This document shows positions 24,311 through 35,599 of a stretch of 64,000 nt of DNA, piece by piece. The number at the start of each line of letters is the position of its first letter. Within the stretch, counting starts at the first letter, position 1. The DNA comes from Neckera pumila (taxonomy: Eukaryota; Streptophyta; Bryopsida; Hypnales; Neckeraceae), in contig OZ018412.1 of the NCBI GenBank assembly GCA_963969595.1, positions 6,388,501 through 6,452,500 on the forward strand, written 5' to 3'. The position numbers and the translations under genes are program-made. The notes beneath the pieces were generated by a model that worked only from the letters and a program-made list of their open reading frames with translations, did no database searches and had not been told where the DNA came from.

Positions 24311-24951
24311 TTAACCCCTAAATGCCAAAGGCACCCAAATCTGGTGTTTGCAAAAATTTGAAGTTAAATAAAACCTAATGAAGTTGCTATTTTTAGTAGT
24401 TTATATTTTTAGAAAGTTCTTGAAGTCTAATTTTAGCATCAAAATCGGATCTTGAAAATAAATGATAATGATTTTTCTATTCAGGTTTTTGTACAAGGAT
24501 ACCCATTGCAATCTTGACTTCCCGTAGTGTTGAGAGCTCTTGGAAATGAGCCTCAAATACACTAGATCTTGGAGAAAAAATCACATTCAAAATTCATTTA
24601 AGAAAATTGTAGAGTAGATTTTAAGAAGCCATAAATTGATTGGGGTTTTACAAGTTAGGCCCTTTTTAACCTTATATTTTTTGCTCACCAACTTTTTAGA
24701 TTTGAGTTGTGTAAAGAAGATTGAAAGAATTTTGCAGTTTTAGCACCCTCATGGTCAAATATTGTAATCTTTCACTCTATAAGTGATATTGTTGTGATTT
24801 CTTTTCCTATGAGATCTCTAATATGTCCAGTTTGATTTAGTACGGTTACAGTTCAAAAAAAATCTCAAAACTTATCAAAATGTTGGCATTTTGTTCAATT
24901 TAGAGCGAATTCTAGAGAGCTGAAAACAGGCCTTGGGCATTTAGGGGTTAA
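24311..24951. mobile_element. TTAA-bounded MITE, family D copy 1
   Basis: TTAA occurs at 24311-24314 and 24948-24951, with ends CCCCTAAATGCCAAAGGC and GCCTTGGGCATTTAGGGG. It is highly similar to 32075-32705 over its full length (for example CACCCAAATCTGGTGTTTGC and AAAATGTTGGCATTTTGTTC). It is non-coding. Confidence 0.85.
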
Positions 24952-26424
24952 CCCTTAAACGACAAGGAGGCCATTTTGTGTCCGATGGATGACAGAGAAT
25001 CAAATTGTACAGGACGGAAATGCAATCTTCATCCTCGGAATTTGTTGTGGAAAGGGGAGATCTTCTACAATAACTTGATATCCAAAAAACACTTTTGGAT
25101 TTTTTAATGTAGATGATGTCAAACGGTAAATGGTCAATTTCGTTAAAATGACGTCATTCTTTACAATGGCACATTATTCTAGTTTAGAATGGCCGTTTTG
25201 AAATCTACACTTGTCGTACATTCTAAAAAACTACGCTTGTCCTAGATATTTAAAATCTATATCGATCCTATATTTTTTAGAACGGTCAGTCTGAAATCTA
25301 TATAGTTCCTAGATGTTTGAAATCTACAACAGTCTTAGATGTTTGGAACCTATGTATGTTCTAGATGTTTAGAGTGGGCGGTCTGAAAAAATGGCACAAG
25401 GAATATGGCACAAAGAAAATATGGCTCTGGGAATACCGCCATTTTAACAAAATTGGCCATGTAATGAAAAATGATGATTTCCAGGGTCACCCCTAGGTCA
25501 AATTACACTCAAATGGACCAAAAAAGGGGTCAAACCCACTAAAATCTGCAATATAACATCTTTCTATCTATTATTTTCTAATATTAATCTATTAATCATA
25601 AGTAATTTAGTCCTTTTCTATTAGAACTTCAAGTCATGTTAATGCTAATATATTTCATTTCATCCAAAAAACATAAATTCTTTACTAAATTTCCAATTGC
25701 AATTTAAATGTCAGTTTGCCAGGTTTTTAAATGAATAAAAGGAATCTAATTTTTAATGAATAATAATGTGATTGAATTCAAAAAAATCAAGTGTGTATAT
25801 AATCATATAATAGAATTAAAAAGGACTCTTTTGATGCAATTTAAATATTTATTTATTTCCTATAATATTCAGAAGTAAAAACATGTGAACGCCCTTTTTA
25901 ATATACAAAATAATCCAAATGGTGATGTGTCAAAACAAAAAATGTATATATTGTTCACATTAAGGGCACTATGTAAGCTATTTTTAGAATTGAATGTTTA
26001 AAGTGTGATTTTCGAACAAATCAGTAGTTTGTCAATAATCAATTTATTTATTAAAAAATTACACTATTTTGTGGTTAAAATTTAATGACACAACATCCTT
26101 TTTAATAGTTGTATTATTAAGATGTACAAAAAATTTGGATAAAAATATCTATTTAAAGTACTTTATTGTTAAAAAGGCACTAAATTTAGTCCTAAAATTG
26201 ATGATTTAGATCCTTGTAAGGATTTTTTTCATAAAAAAATTCTCCAACTTATTAAAGAAATGCATTGCAATAATATTAATCTATAAAGTTTTAGAAAAAT
26301 TGACAACATTAAAGTAATTTATAGATTTGAAATTTCAAAAAAGGACTAAAGTCCTGTCCTAGTAAAGTAATCCCAATGGTACCTTTGAGTGTGCTTTGAT
26401 CCCCCTACGTCCTTTAAAGGTTAA
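24948..26424. mobile_element. TTAA-bounded element, family C long copy
   Basis: The left TTAA (24948-24951) is shared with family D copy 1 and followed by CCCTTAAACGACAAGGAGGC. The right end is ACGTCCTTTAAAGG and TTAA at 26421-26424. The first 150 bases match the 230-bp family C copies. About 1.2 kb of extra interior follows, part of which is a nested element (25130-25460). No transposase is detectable, so it may be an internally longer but still non-autonomous relative. Confidence 0.72.
25130..25460. mobile_element. 331-bp MITE with 24-bp TIR and GTAA flanks
   Basis: The left end is ATGGTCAATTTCGTTAAAAT then GACG. The right end as reverse complement is ATGGCCAATTTTGTTAAAAT then GGCG. The flanks are GTAA at 25126-25129 and 25461-25464. 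The core contains several TCCTAGATGTTTGAAATCTA-like repeats of about 45 bases. It is nested inside the long family C element. Confidence 0.72.
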
Positions 26425-28599
26425 AAGGAACCAGGGAACAACAACCAAGTCGAGGCTGGCAAATAAAGAGATAAGAGTAAAATGTAAATGCACTTTGGAT
26501 TCAATGTGGGCTAGAAAAAACACCCGTTAATTTTTGTATCCGTAGATGTATTAATACTTTCCTACAACATGTTTTATATCAATATTAAACTTCATCCAAA
26601 TGAATATTTTGTGAATTGTGTCTTTTCATTAAATACTTTTGATGATTTCATTCAAATCCGTCCACACCCAACTTTTTAGAGCAACCCTTGATTCCCACTG
26701 CAAAAATCAAGTAAAATTTTGGCAAAAATTCACCACACCAAAATGGCCAATCATCAATGAACTTTTCCACCTTAAATATGGATAATTGTTACACCTAGTG
26801 CACTTGCCTCCATAGTTATTAAAAAAATTTAGACGTAATGACTATATATTATGGCACCTAGTGCACTCACTTCAGCATTTATTAAAAAATTTAGACATAA
26901 ATGACTAAAAATTGCTCCTAGTGCCCTCACTTGGGAAAATATCAAGAATTTCACATATAATGACTAAATGTGGGTACTAATTAGAACGTGAAAGTTGAAA
27001 ATGTGCTATTCTATACTATGAGTACCGATTATAAATTGTCCCTAAATTTCATCAACTAAAATATAAGCATGAATAAGAAAAGAATGCAATACAAGTACAA
27101 ATTTTCAATAACAAAGCCATTGACAAAAGTTATTGAATAAGTGTTATTATGTGAATTTACCATTTGGATGCTCATTATATAGTCAATGAGCATGTTTGCA
27201 TGCTTGACTTGTAGGTGACCCTACTATCAAATATCAATGTTACATTGCTGACAAATAAATTTTAAAAAAAATATCACTTTGAAGGGAACAAACTCTCTAC
27301 AAACTTTAAATCCTTCTCTTATAATAGCTAAAAGATACATTTTATTCCATCATCTATACTCCAATATATTTTGGGTGAATTGCAATAAGTGACGTGTAGT
27401 GGTGTTCATATCCTATGAAGGATATTATACCCCAAACCAACTGTGCACCCAAAATCTATATCATCAACTACTTTTGTACATTGAAGGCCTACACTACTTC
27501 AATATATGAGGCATTATATGTTGTACGCACCTAAGTAGAGCACACCTACAATTGCTCACTTCTTACTTTAGTTACCCAAATCCAACCTAGTTCATTTTTT
27601 AGACCTACAAAAGAAGTGTCAATTTTGATTTCTTTTTGTTCATTTTTATTACTAAAGAGTGAGCAAAGAGCCTCACATTGTACCACAAAAATGGCTATAG
27701 GTTAAGCTTTACAAAGCTAGACCTATAGCCACATGCATGGCAGAACGCATAGTTCTTAATCCACTTTCAAGCGCTCAAAGTAGGACAGGCTTACCAATTC
27801 TGATGTTAGAATACGTCGTTGCAAATTCTGTAATCTAGCAAGAATGTGAAAAGGGTAGAATAAGCCTATTCTAATTTTAACGTAAATGATTATAACACTT
27901 CATTACAAGGAAAGACTTCAATGAAGCCTAAGCCAAGAGTGCTTACTCCAAAGGCAAGGGAGTCTTAAGACAGCATACCTACAAATTGAACTTTGTTGGC
28001 TCTGCCATTTGGACTGAAACTATGGTGTTGACTATGGTTTCTGAATTACAGTTTCTAAATCTTGTCTACAACTGCATTCATATTGCTCAATGCAATTAGG
28101 GCTTGCTTGGAGTAGTTGATTCCAGTACTGTACTTACATTTGAAATTAACTTTGAAACAATAAGTTTTCCCACTACGTACCCACTACAATAGAACCTCTC
28201 TTACTGCATGTTCACTTAGTAGATAAGTTAGTGGCTGGATCCAATTTAGTATTATTTTTTTGACAAGGAGTGTAGTTAGAGGGCATGTTAGCTAGGTGCC
28301 ATTACCACACCTATACAACTGCATAAAACCTTTCTTAGTGCATAGTCCTAGCACTATGCACTAAGATAGATTATGTTATATCAATAAACTAATACTGTAA
28401 TTTATCTAAAATAGAACTTCATGGTCACACCGTTTTTGTCTTTCTTCCAGTGTGTGTCAAACTAGAGTGTAAAAAACACATAGCGATTTTTTTATTTTTA
28501 TTTTTATTTTTATTTTTAACAAATGGAAAGAACCATTGCCTTCTGTTTTGTTTTGTTTCCATTTCTTTCCCCGAAACACTATCGATATTCAGCTCCAAA
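26425..28599. other. Intergenic, with a tandem repeat of about 80 bp
   Basis: Three degenerate units with CCTAGTGCACTCACTT and TTAAAAAATTTAGACATAA lie at 26789-26975. A (TTTTTA)n repeat lies at about 28487-28516. No gene was recognised. The reading frame from 28450 runs through the simple repeat and is rejected. Confidence 0.55.
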
Positions 28600-29251
28600 C
28601 AGAATGGCTGTCAGGCAGAACCGGCTCAAATAATTTACTTAGTCTCAAGTGTCGGTCCGAGCACCCGCGGGGGGCCACCGAGAAAGGGCTGATACAGTAA
28701 CTTCCCTATAAGAGACCTACGCAGCATTGACTTTGCAGTAACGTGCAAGCCCGGCAACCCGCAACTAGGGCCGAGCGCCGGCCGAGGCCCGGGGGATCCC
28801 TAACAGATGCCAACGCAACGAAAGCAAAGGGCCCCCACGTCCCCCGCAGTCTCGCCCCATGATCCTCGTCCCCCGCACCGTCGCCGTCGCCGTCGCCACC
28901 TTGCCACGCTTTGCTCGCCAACCCAACCCTAGAGGTTGACATTTGCCAATTAACGCACACCTGCGAATTCTGACGGACGGACGGTGCAGCACATGCGCAG
29001 CTTCTTCCGGTCTCACACTCCACTCCAGCTTTACTTACCAAAGCTCGACTCGACACTCTGACTTATTAGGCCCGATCCAGACGTGGACGTCGCAGTGGAC
29101 GAAACCACGAGTCGCACTATTTGTACTCCCGCTTGGGGTTTGACATTCCGTCCAGGAAAGAAAAGAGTGTAAGCTAGTCTTGTTCATTGGCTCTAGTCCT
29201 CGGGACAGACAGGATTTTCCACGGCGAACAATTGTGGTGGAGCTCTTTCCA
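28600..29251 (+). promoter_or_regulatory. GC-rich upstream region of the small secreted-protein gene
   Basis: Markedly GC-rich sequence with CCGTCGCCGTCGCCGTCGCC repeats near 28880 directly precedes the ATG at 29252. Overlapping frames occur on both strands without coding features. An in-frame upstream ATG at 29180 would add 24 residues before the signal peptide. The position and composition suit a promoter and 5' leader; no TATA box or start site was identified with confidence. Confidence 0.4.
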
Positions 29252-30732
29252 ATGGCGAGGATGCGAGGGTCACCGACGTTGTTGTTGCTGTGGGCTTGGT
29301 TCTTTGTGATGTTGCTGCTGGTCACGCCGGGCACCGCTGCTCGTGCGCTGCGACCGGACGTTGAAGGTATTAAATCGTGCTTTCTTGATTTCGTGCGTTC
29401 TTGGTTAATTTCTTGATTTTCTTGATTTCTTGATTTCGGGCACGTAGTTGTCGTTCTAGAATGAGTTCGTTCTCGGTAGTCGAAGCTAGTTGGTGAAGAA
29501 GGGGATTTACTGCACGTACTTCGAGCAGGAGGATTTGTATTGTTAGTTTTCCGTAGAATTTGTGCTTCGAGGAGAGGCGATTTTAGGTTCTGGTTGTGTG
29601 TTGTTGTCGGATTTGAGCGGGTGGAAGAGGAGAGCGTGTTCTTGATGGTGAGGAGACGGAGTGAAGCGATTACATTTTCCTTCCATTACGAGCAATGTCT
29701 CTTCTTGAAGTGCGAGATTGACGGTCGTGAGCAGATTTTGTGCACTAATTTTCTGGTCGACTGTTGGAGGACGAGTAGGTAGAGAGAGGTTAGTGTTCTT
29801 AGGATTGCTGCCGGGGGTGCTAGCTAGCTTCTAGAGCGGAGCTGGAAATTAGTCGTGGCAATGTCCCTGGAAGTCAGCCCGGAAATGTCGGCAAGGGCGA
29901 GGACTTTGGTTAACAGCTAATTTACTTTCGGTGCCGAGAGGCTATGGACTATTCAGAAATCTAGGTCCTGGTGCTATTTTAAGCCTTGTGTCTAGCTAAA
30001 GTGTGCTGTAGATGCCGTTCCAGATTTAGTAAATATGAGTCTGCACGATTGGCCCGCCAATTTCGGGCGATGGACGTTGATTGGCAAACTGTGTTGAATC
30101 TATGCTGGTATCGGAGTATGAGTTTGTCTTCCTTCTTAAGATGAAGAAAGGCGAGAAATTGTTGGAAGCTGACGAAATGTTCTTTAATTCCGACGCTGAC
30201 ATCGTGCTACTCTGGTTTTGATTTTTCAGTCAGGCGCTTGTCCGAAAAGGATATCAAAGCTGCTGACGATGCGGTAAGGAGGAATACTTGATTTTCGCAC
30301 TTGTGATTACGTCTATTTTGAGCGTGAAAACTGGTTATTTAAATAGATATAATTTGAACAAGCAGATCTGCATAAATTTTGTTGTCAGCATGTATGTAGA
30401 CATCATTGTAATCGAACGTTCTGCATATAAGTCGTATGCAGATATGTAGGCAAATTATGCGCTGTAAATATCCATATCTGCGTATGATAGTGGACTGCAG
30501 AGATAACCTCATTTTAAGGCGAATTTCAGCACTTTGAAACCTCTGGATGCTGTTACATGCCTTCGAATGTGCAGCAACTGAATGTTCAGCTGTTGAATTG
30601 CAGGTACCGACGTCTGCCAAAGCGGATTACGCAAGAAAGTATAGCGAATGGGAACGATTTCTGGGGGAGGAAATGACGGAAGAGTATGGAGACACTCCTG
30701 CCGCAGCAAATCCTAGCGTCCCTTGTTGCTAG
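29252..30732 (+). CDS. Small secreted protein, three exons, function unknown
   Basis: Proposed exons are 29252-29366, 30230-30273 and 30604-30732. All junctions are GT-AG and phases agree, giving 95 residues. Residues 1-30 form a strong signal peptide: a basic start (MARMRGSP), a leucine/tryptophan-rich core and a small-residue cleavage region (TPGTAARA). The mature part is short and charged, with LSEKDIKAADDA, a YARKYSEWERFLGEE segment likely to be helical, and a tail ending PSVPCC. I chose the ATG at 29252 because the signal peptide begins there; the in-frame ATG at 29180 would bury it. The family is not recognised. It could be a precursor of a secreted peptide, but no processing motif was identified. 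The first intron (863 bp) is long relative to the gene. Confidence 0.6.
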
Positions 30733-32074
30733 GTTTTGAAATTGGTAGCTGTTTCAAAGGCGGAACTTCGATGATGGCTCGAAACGAGCAATCCAAATCA
30801 GTGAGTGGATTTGCTCATGGTTCCATGGAGCAGGTTTCACAAGATGAAAATTGACTTGGCGGTCCTTACTCCAGCCTTTCTGTGTCGACGGATCACCGGA
30901 GCATTGTAGGGTGATAAACGAATCGACACATTTTGATCGGTCAAGGCATGATCCCTTCTGGGTCCACGAGTGTACAGTATCTCTCCAGAGGCTTGGATTT
31001 CACTTTCGAAGAAAAGTTTTCGAGTGTGATTTTCTGTGATCAATTTTTGAGTGGAACTGTCTGCTTTACCTGTGTCGAAGCTTGTGATACTCTGCTTCTT
31101 AGTTCTTTCAAAGGAGAACATGGATCATCTCTTGTCTGTATTTGAGATGCATTGCCCAGGGGCATGCATATTAGTTTTGCAACATCACTGGCTCAATTAA
31201 ATTGTATATTGACGAGCCTCCTTCATCAATATAAAAGACTGACCGATGATTGTCATGAAGTCTCCCATATTTCCAGTTTTCTTGATCAATTATGGAGCAA
31301 AAAGATTCTAGGTAGGGCTTAATGTTGTACCATCGAAATTCATATGGCCGAATTTCCTCTCGAGATTTAGTGTTTTTATCTTTCAGAACAGTTTTTTCCA
31401 AAATACGGGACTTTGCACTGTTCGGACTTGAAGAACTGAGCCATTGAAAGAATTTGGATTTCCACTGGACCGGATCCTCTCTGGATTGCCTTAACGTTGC
31501 CGAAAACGACGATCTTGCAGTGAAGAAAAAATGCACTGACCAATTCAAAGGTCTGAAAGGCGAACTAATACCGGTACACACTTCAGATTGCCGTATGCTA
31601 CTGTTATGTACTGTACAGTACAGTAGATTCCATTAATCCATATATGCTCCGGGAGTCCAAATTTTAGAGTACTGTATCGTGGAATCGTCTTTGGGCAGAA
31701 AGAATCATCAGACAGTTCCATGCTCTACTTCTCGAGTTGACAAGCACCATACCCATTCATCAAGAATTGTCAACTCTTTATAATCACAACATGCATTTAG
31801 TAAGATTTCATGTCATTTTCACTTGAATTACAGCTGATGTCCGTATTTTTTGTAACAGTAAGTTAAGGTAAGAAATTCAGGATTGACTCGAATCTCGCAC
31901 TTTTAAAGTGTTTGTTTAACACGTGTAACGATCTTTGAGCTTCACAATGGATGGTCTTACAAACAGGCACTGTACTAGAAGTTACACGCGTCAGTCAGGG
32001 TCAGGATCGGACCACAGGTGATATCATCTACTGTACTGTAATGAAAATGGGGGAACGTGCCGCTAAATATTCCC
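30733..32074. other. 3' flank, no further gene supported
   Basis: Likely 3' UTR and spacer after the small secreted gene. A 136-codon minus-strand frame (31171-31581) has no recognisable domain or splice context. Near-palindromic TACTGTACAGTACAGTA lies at about 31608-31625. Confidence 0.45.
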
Positions 32075-32705
32075 TTAACCCCTAAATGCCCAAGGCACCC
32101 AAATCTGGTGTTTGCAAAACTTTGAAGTTAAATAAAACCTAACCAGGTTGCTATTTTTAGTGGTTTGTATTTTTACAAAGTTCTTCTTGAAATTTAATTA
32201 GCACCAAAAATAAATGATAGTGATTTTTCTATTCAAGTTTTTGTACAAGGGTACCCATTGGGCAATCTTGACTTCTCGTAGTGTTGAGAGCTCTTGGAAA
32301 TGAGCCTCAAGTACACTAGGTCTTAGAGGAAAAATCACATTCAAAATTCATTTAATAAAAATGTAGAGTAGATTTTACCAAGTTATAAATTGATTAGGGT
32401 TATACAAGTTAGGCCCTTAACCTCGTATTTTTGTGGTCACCAACTTTTTAGATTTGATTTGTGTAAAGAAGATTGAAAGATTTTTGCAATTTTAGCACCC
32501 TCATGGTCAAACATTATAATCTTTCACTCCATAAGTGATATTGTTTTTGTTTTTTTTCCTATGAAATCTCTAACATGTCTAGTTTGAATTTGTACGGTTA
32601 CAATTCAAAAAAAATTTGATATAGCTTATCAAAATGTTGGCATTTTGTTCAATTTAGAGCAAATTTCAGGAAGCCCAAAACAGGCCTTGGGCATTTATGG
32701 GTTAA
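32075..32705. mobile_element. TTAA-bounded MITE, family D copy 2
   Basis: TTAA occurs at 32075-32078 and 32702-32705, with ends CCCCTAAATGCCCAAGGC and GCCTTGGGCATTTATGGG. It is closely similar to copy 1 (24311-24951). Its right TTAA is also the left TTAA of the next family A element. Confidence 0.85.
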
Positions 32706-33151
32706 CTCCTAAAGTCTCACTGTCTCTTTGGGGAACAAAATGGAATTTGGGCATGCTTCTATGATCTCAATATTCATCATAATTTTTTGAAATTTTTTGT
32801 TAAGATAGAAGAACACATTAGCTTTTGGGGGAATATAATTTTTATTTCAATTGGTGCACGGGAGCTAAAGTTATAGCACAAAAGCCCTTTCTTTAGGCGA
32901 GGCGGACAAAACTCCCCCTCCAAAATAATTCAAAAACTTTCAAGAATTTGTTTTTCATAAATTGTAATTTTCTCTACATGGAACCAAAGCTTTGATTCAT
33001 TCCATTTGGATTTGTTATGTGAAAGTTATGGACAATCTTATTTTTGGGGCAATCAAAGCATTTTCTTGAAAGAATAACTTGTAGAGTTGTAGGATTCATT
33101 TCTCAATTCAATTTTTTCAATTTAAGAAAAAACCAAGTTTCATAAGGTTAA
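32702..33151. mobile_element. Family A MITE copy 4, left half (split by the 16-kb element)
   Basis: TTAA at 32702-32705 is followed by CTCCTAAAGTCTCACTGTC. The family A body runs in normal order (AAAGTTATGGACAATCTTA, AACTTGTAG, GTAGGATTCATTTCT) up to CATAAGG followed by TTAA at 33148-33151. The expected continuation, a TTGC-AACAATCTCACC block, appears only after 49294. The right half is annotated separately. Confidence 0.75.
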
Positions 33152-34211
33152 CCCCTAAAAGTCCAAGGCCCTTTTGGTTTAAAATCATCATTGCTTTTGA
33201 AGTGTTATATGTGAATCAAACTTGGAGTCATTTGGCCACATAGATTGCAAGATTATAATGTTTTAGTAATGAAAAAGGATCTTGAAAAAATCCTAGAAAC
33301 ACATTTGGAGGTGAAATTTAATTTCTAAACCTACTCAAATGAAAAAACTATAAACTATAAAGTGATTCAAACGAGCATACAAATGTACTGGTGAAAGAAA
33401 ATTTCATTCAATTGACTCATTGTGTCTACAAAATGGCTTTGAAATGTCAAAAAATAGCTAGATAAGTTGCAAAAAAGACATTTGAGGTTGAACCTCCTTC
33501 TACTAAATTGCTTCCCAACCACTCAAAACTTCTTGGATTGATATAAAATTTTATCCACACAAACTAGTCAGACTAGTCAGCGCAACTTCTCCAAAATTTA
33601 TTATTGAATATGGACATTTAATGAGGAAGCAACAAGCTTGACAGTGGGCCACCGGTGTTGGATTTTTGTGGATGTTCAGCTGAGCATCCATAGATTATGT
33701 GAAAACATAGTTATGCTTTTGAAGACAGTGATGGTTTTCTGGACACAATTGAAGGCATATATCATTTTTACAATGTTCGCAAAATTATGGATTGCCACAT
33801 CAACCAGACATCAGCAATCTTGGTCGTTTTGACCTCGGATAAATCAATCATTTTTACTGCGGTGAAAGAAAAAAGTTTGTCCAAGGTATAAAGTATAAAA
33901 AAGGAGCCGCCAAATGGCATGCCCGTGGAAAAAAGATTGACCAAGTTGTCTGACATGGCAGATGACATGGAAATTCAATGACGTATCATCCATATGTGCT
34001 GGCGGGGCATGCCATGTCATCATGCTAAAGTGCTCTAACGCACATCAAGCATTGTCTTTGTAGCCATCCGAGTTGATGTCCACAAGTCTATCCAGACGTC
34101 AATGGAGATGATAATGCCATCTCCAACATGCGAGTGTCTTTTTTTTTGCGCTTGCTCTTCGTCGGAGACGTGCTTTTTCCTACACTAGAGTTATGGATGT
34201 CAATGTTAATG

Positions 34212-34830
34212 TCTGCAAACATATTCATAGATATCTATTGGACTTAGGGGTGATTGCAAGAAACACTTAATGTATTATGTCACACCTTAGTTTTTTCTTT
34301 TTCTTTTGGCTATAACTTTTGTATTTTAGCTCCAAATAACTCGAAATTTACAGGGAAGCTACTTATAACTATTATATACCTTAAATAATTTTTTTGTATT
34401 TTCAAAAATACTTTACTATTTTTTAACAGCCCCGAAAATTTCTCACAATGGTTGATTTAGGGGTTTTTTGCACTAATTGGAACCCAAAAAAACGAATTCT
34501 GAGCTGAAATTTTGAGAAGATGGTCTCTTAGTAGACTAATAGCTACTGTCCAAAGAACTTTAAAAAATACTTATTTTTATGTGGTGTAGAGGTCTACAAG
34601 GAGAGTTTCTTTCTACATTTTTTTTCAAAAATACAAAACAATATTTTGGTGAATTTTTTGGTCAAATCTTATCACCAAAAAGTCTTGTCAAATATTCAAT
34701 TTTTATGTACTTTTTTAAGAAAAAATCCTATTTTTTACAAATTAAAATGTTAGAAGTGGTATTTTCTTCAACGGTGCTAGAATGTGAGCGGGGAGCAACG
34801 AGCGTTGAGCGTTGAGCGACGAGCAATTAG
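34212..34830 (+). repeat. Left long inverted repeat of the giant element
   Basis: It aligns, as reverse complement, with 47166-47818 at an estimated 80-85% identity. Shared blocks include GGTGATTGCAAGAA, CCCCGAAAATTTCTCACAAT, TTGAGAAGATGGTCTCTTA, TTTCTTTCTACATT and TTAGAAGTGGTATTTTCTTC. The inner end contains tandem GAGCGTTGAGC/GACGAGC units (34786-34828), mirrored as GCTCAACGCTCATCGCTC in the right copy. Long terminal repeats of this size are typical of TIR-type MULEs. No clear 9-11-bp target duplication was found at the outer edges. Confidence 0.75.
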
Positions 34831-35599
34831 ATTTGAGCGCTCACTGCGAGGAATTTTACTAAAAATAAAAATGTCAGAGTAAAAAATAGGATTGTCAGAT
34901 CTAAATATAGAAATGTCAGAAACCAAAAATAAAAAAATATATCCAAGAAATTGCATTTTTTATTGAAAATAATGAATTTTACATTTAAATGTTGCATGAA
35001 TGGGCATAAATGAAGGACTAGCATTTCCTACAAGTAGATGATTTTTCAACCATAGATTTGATGAATGAATGAGCTTCATTCATGTCATCCATTCATCATC
35101 CATCCTCCCAAAACTTTCTTTACATATTTGTAACATGTCTTAAAAAAATGAACTCTTTTTTTTTGTAAAAATAATAATTTACAAATTTTTTGAAGTTTGC
35201 ATTGTTGATGTTAACTATTCTGAGGTTGGTTGTGTTTTTTGTAACTAAGAAACTCTTGGAAATTTCAATTAGAAATATGCAACAATTGGTTGTACAATGT
35301 TGTTTCATTATGATAAGTTCTCTTTGGAATCTAGTAGCACTTTCAAGATTCATTTGTAGAATTGTAACATTTCTTCCTACAATTTTTTGTTGGCTAAATT
35401 TAGCCTTTTTTTATGTATTTCTTTTATATTTATGGTTTTACAAATCATTTCAATTGTCTTTAAGCTGCTATAAACTATTTCCACTTTAAACTAATTAGGA
35501 TTTAGCATATGTGTCAACTACTTCAATGGGCCATTCTGTATCTATTTCTAAACAAAAGTAGTTTTTCAACCTAATACTACAAGATGAACATACAACATC

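Noticed and set aside
28706..29334. Four GC-rich frames on both strands before the secreted gene
   Set aside because: High GC lowers stop frequency. The compositions are repetitive (GDGDGAGDE, VATATATV) and the region is better explained as promoter and leader.
31171..31581. 136-codon minus-strand frame
   Set aside because: No recognisable domain, no splice partners, and it lies in the probable 3' flank of the secreted-protein gene.
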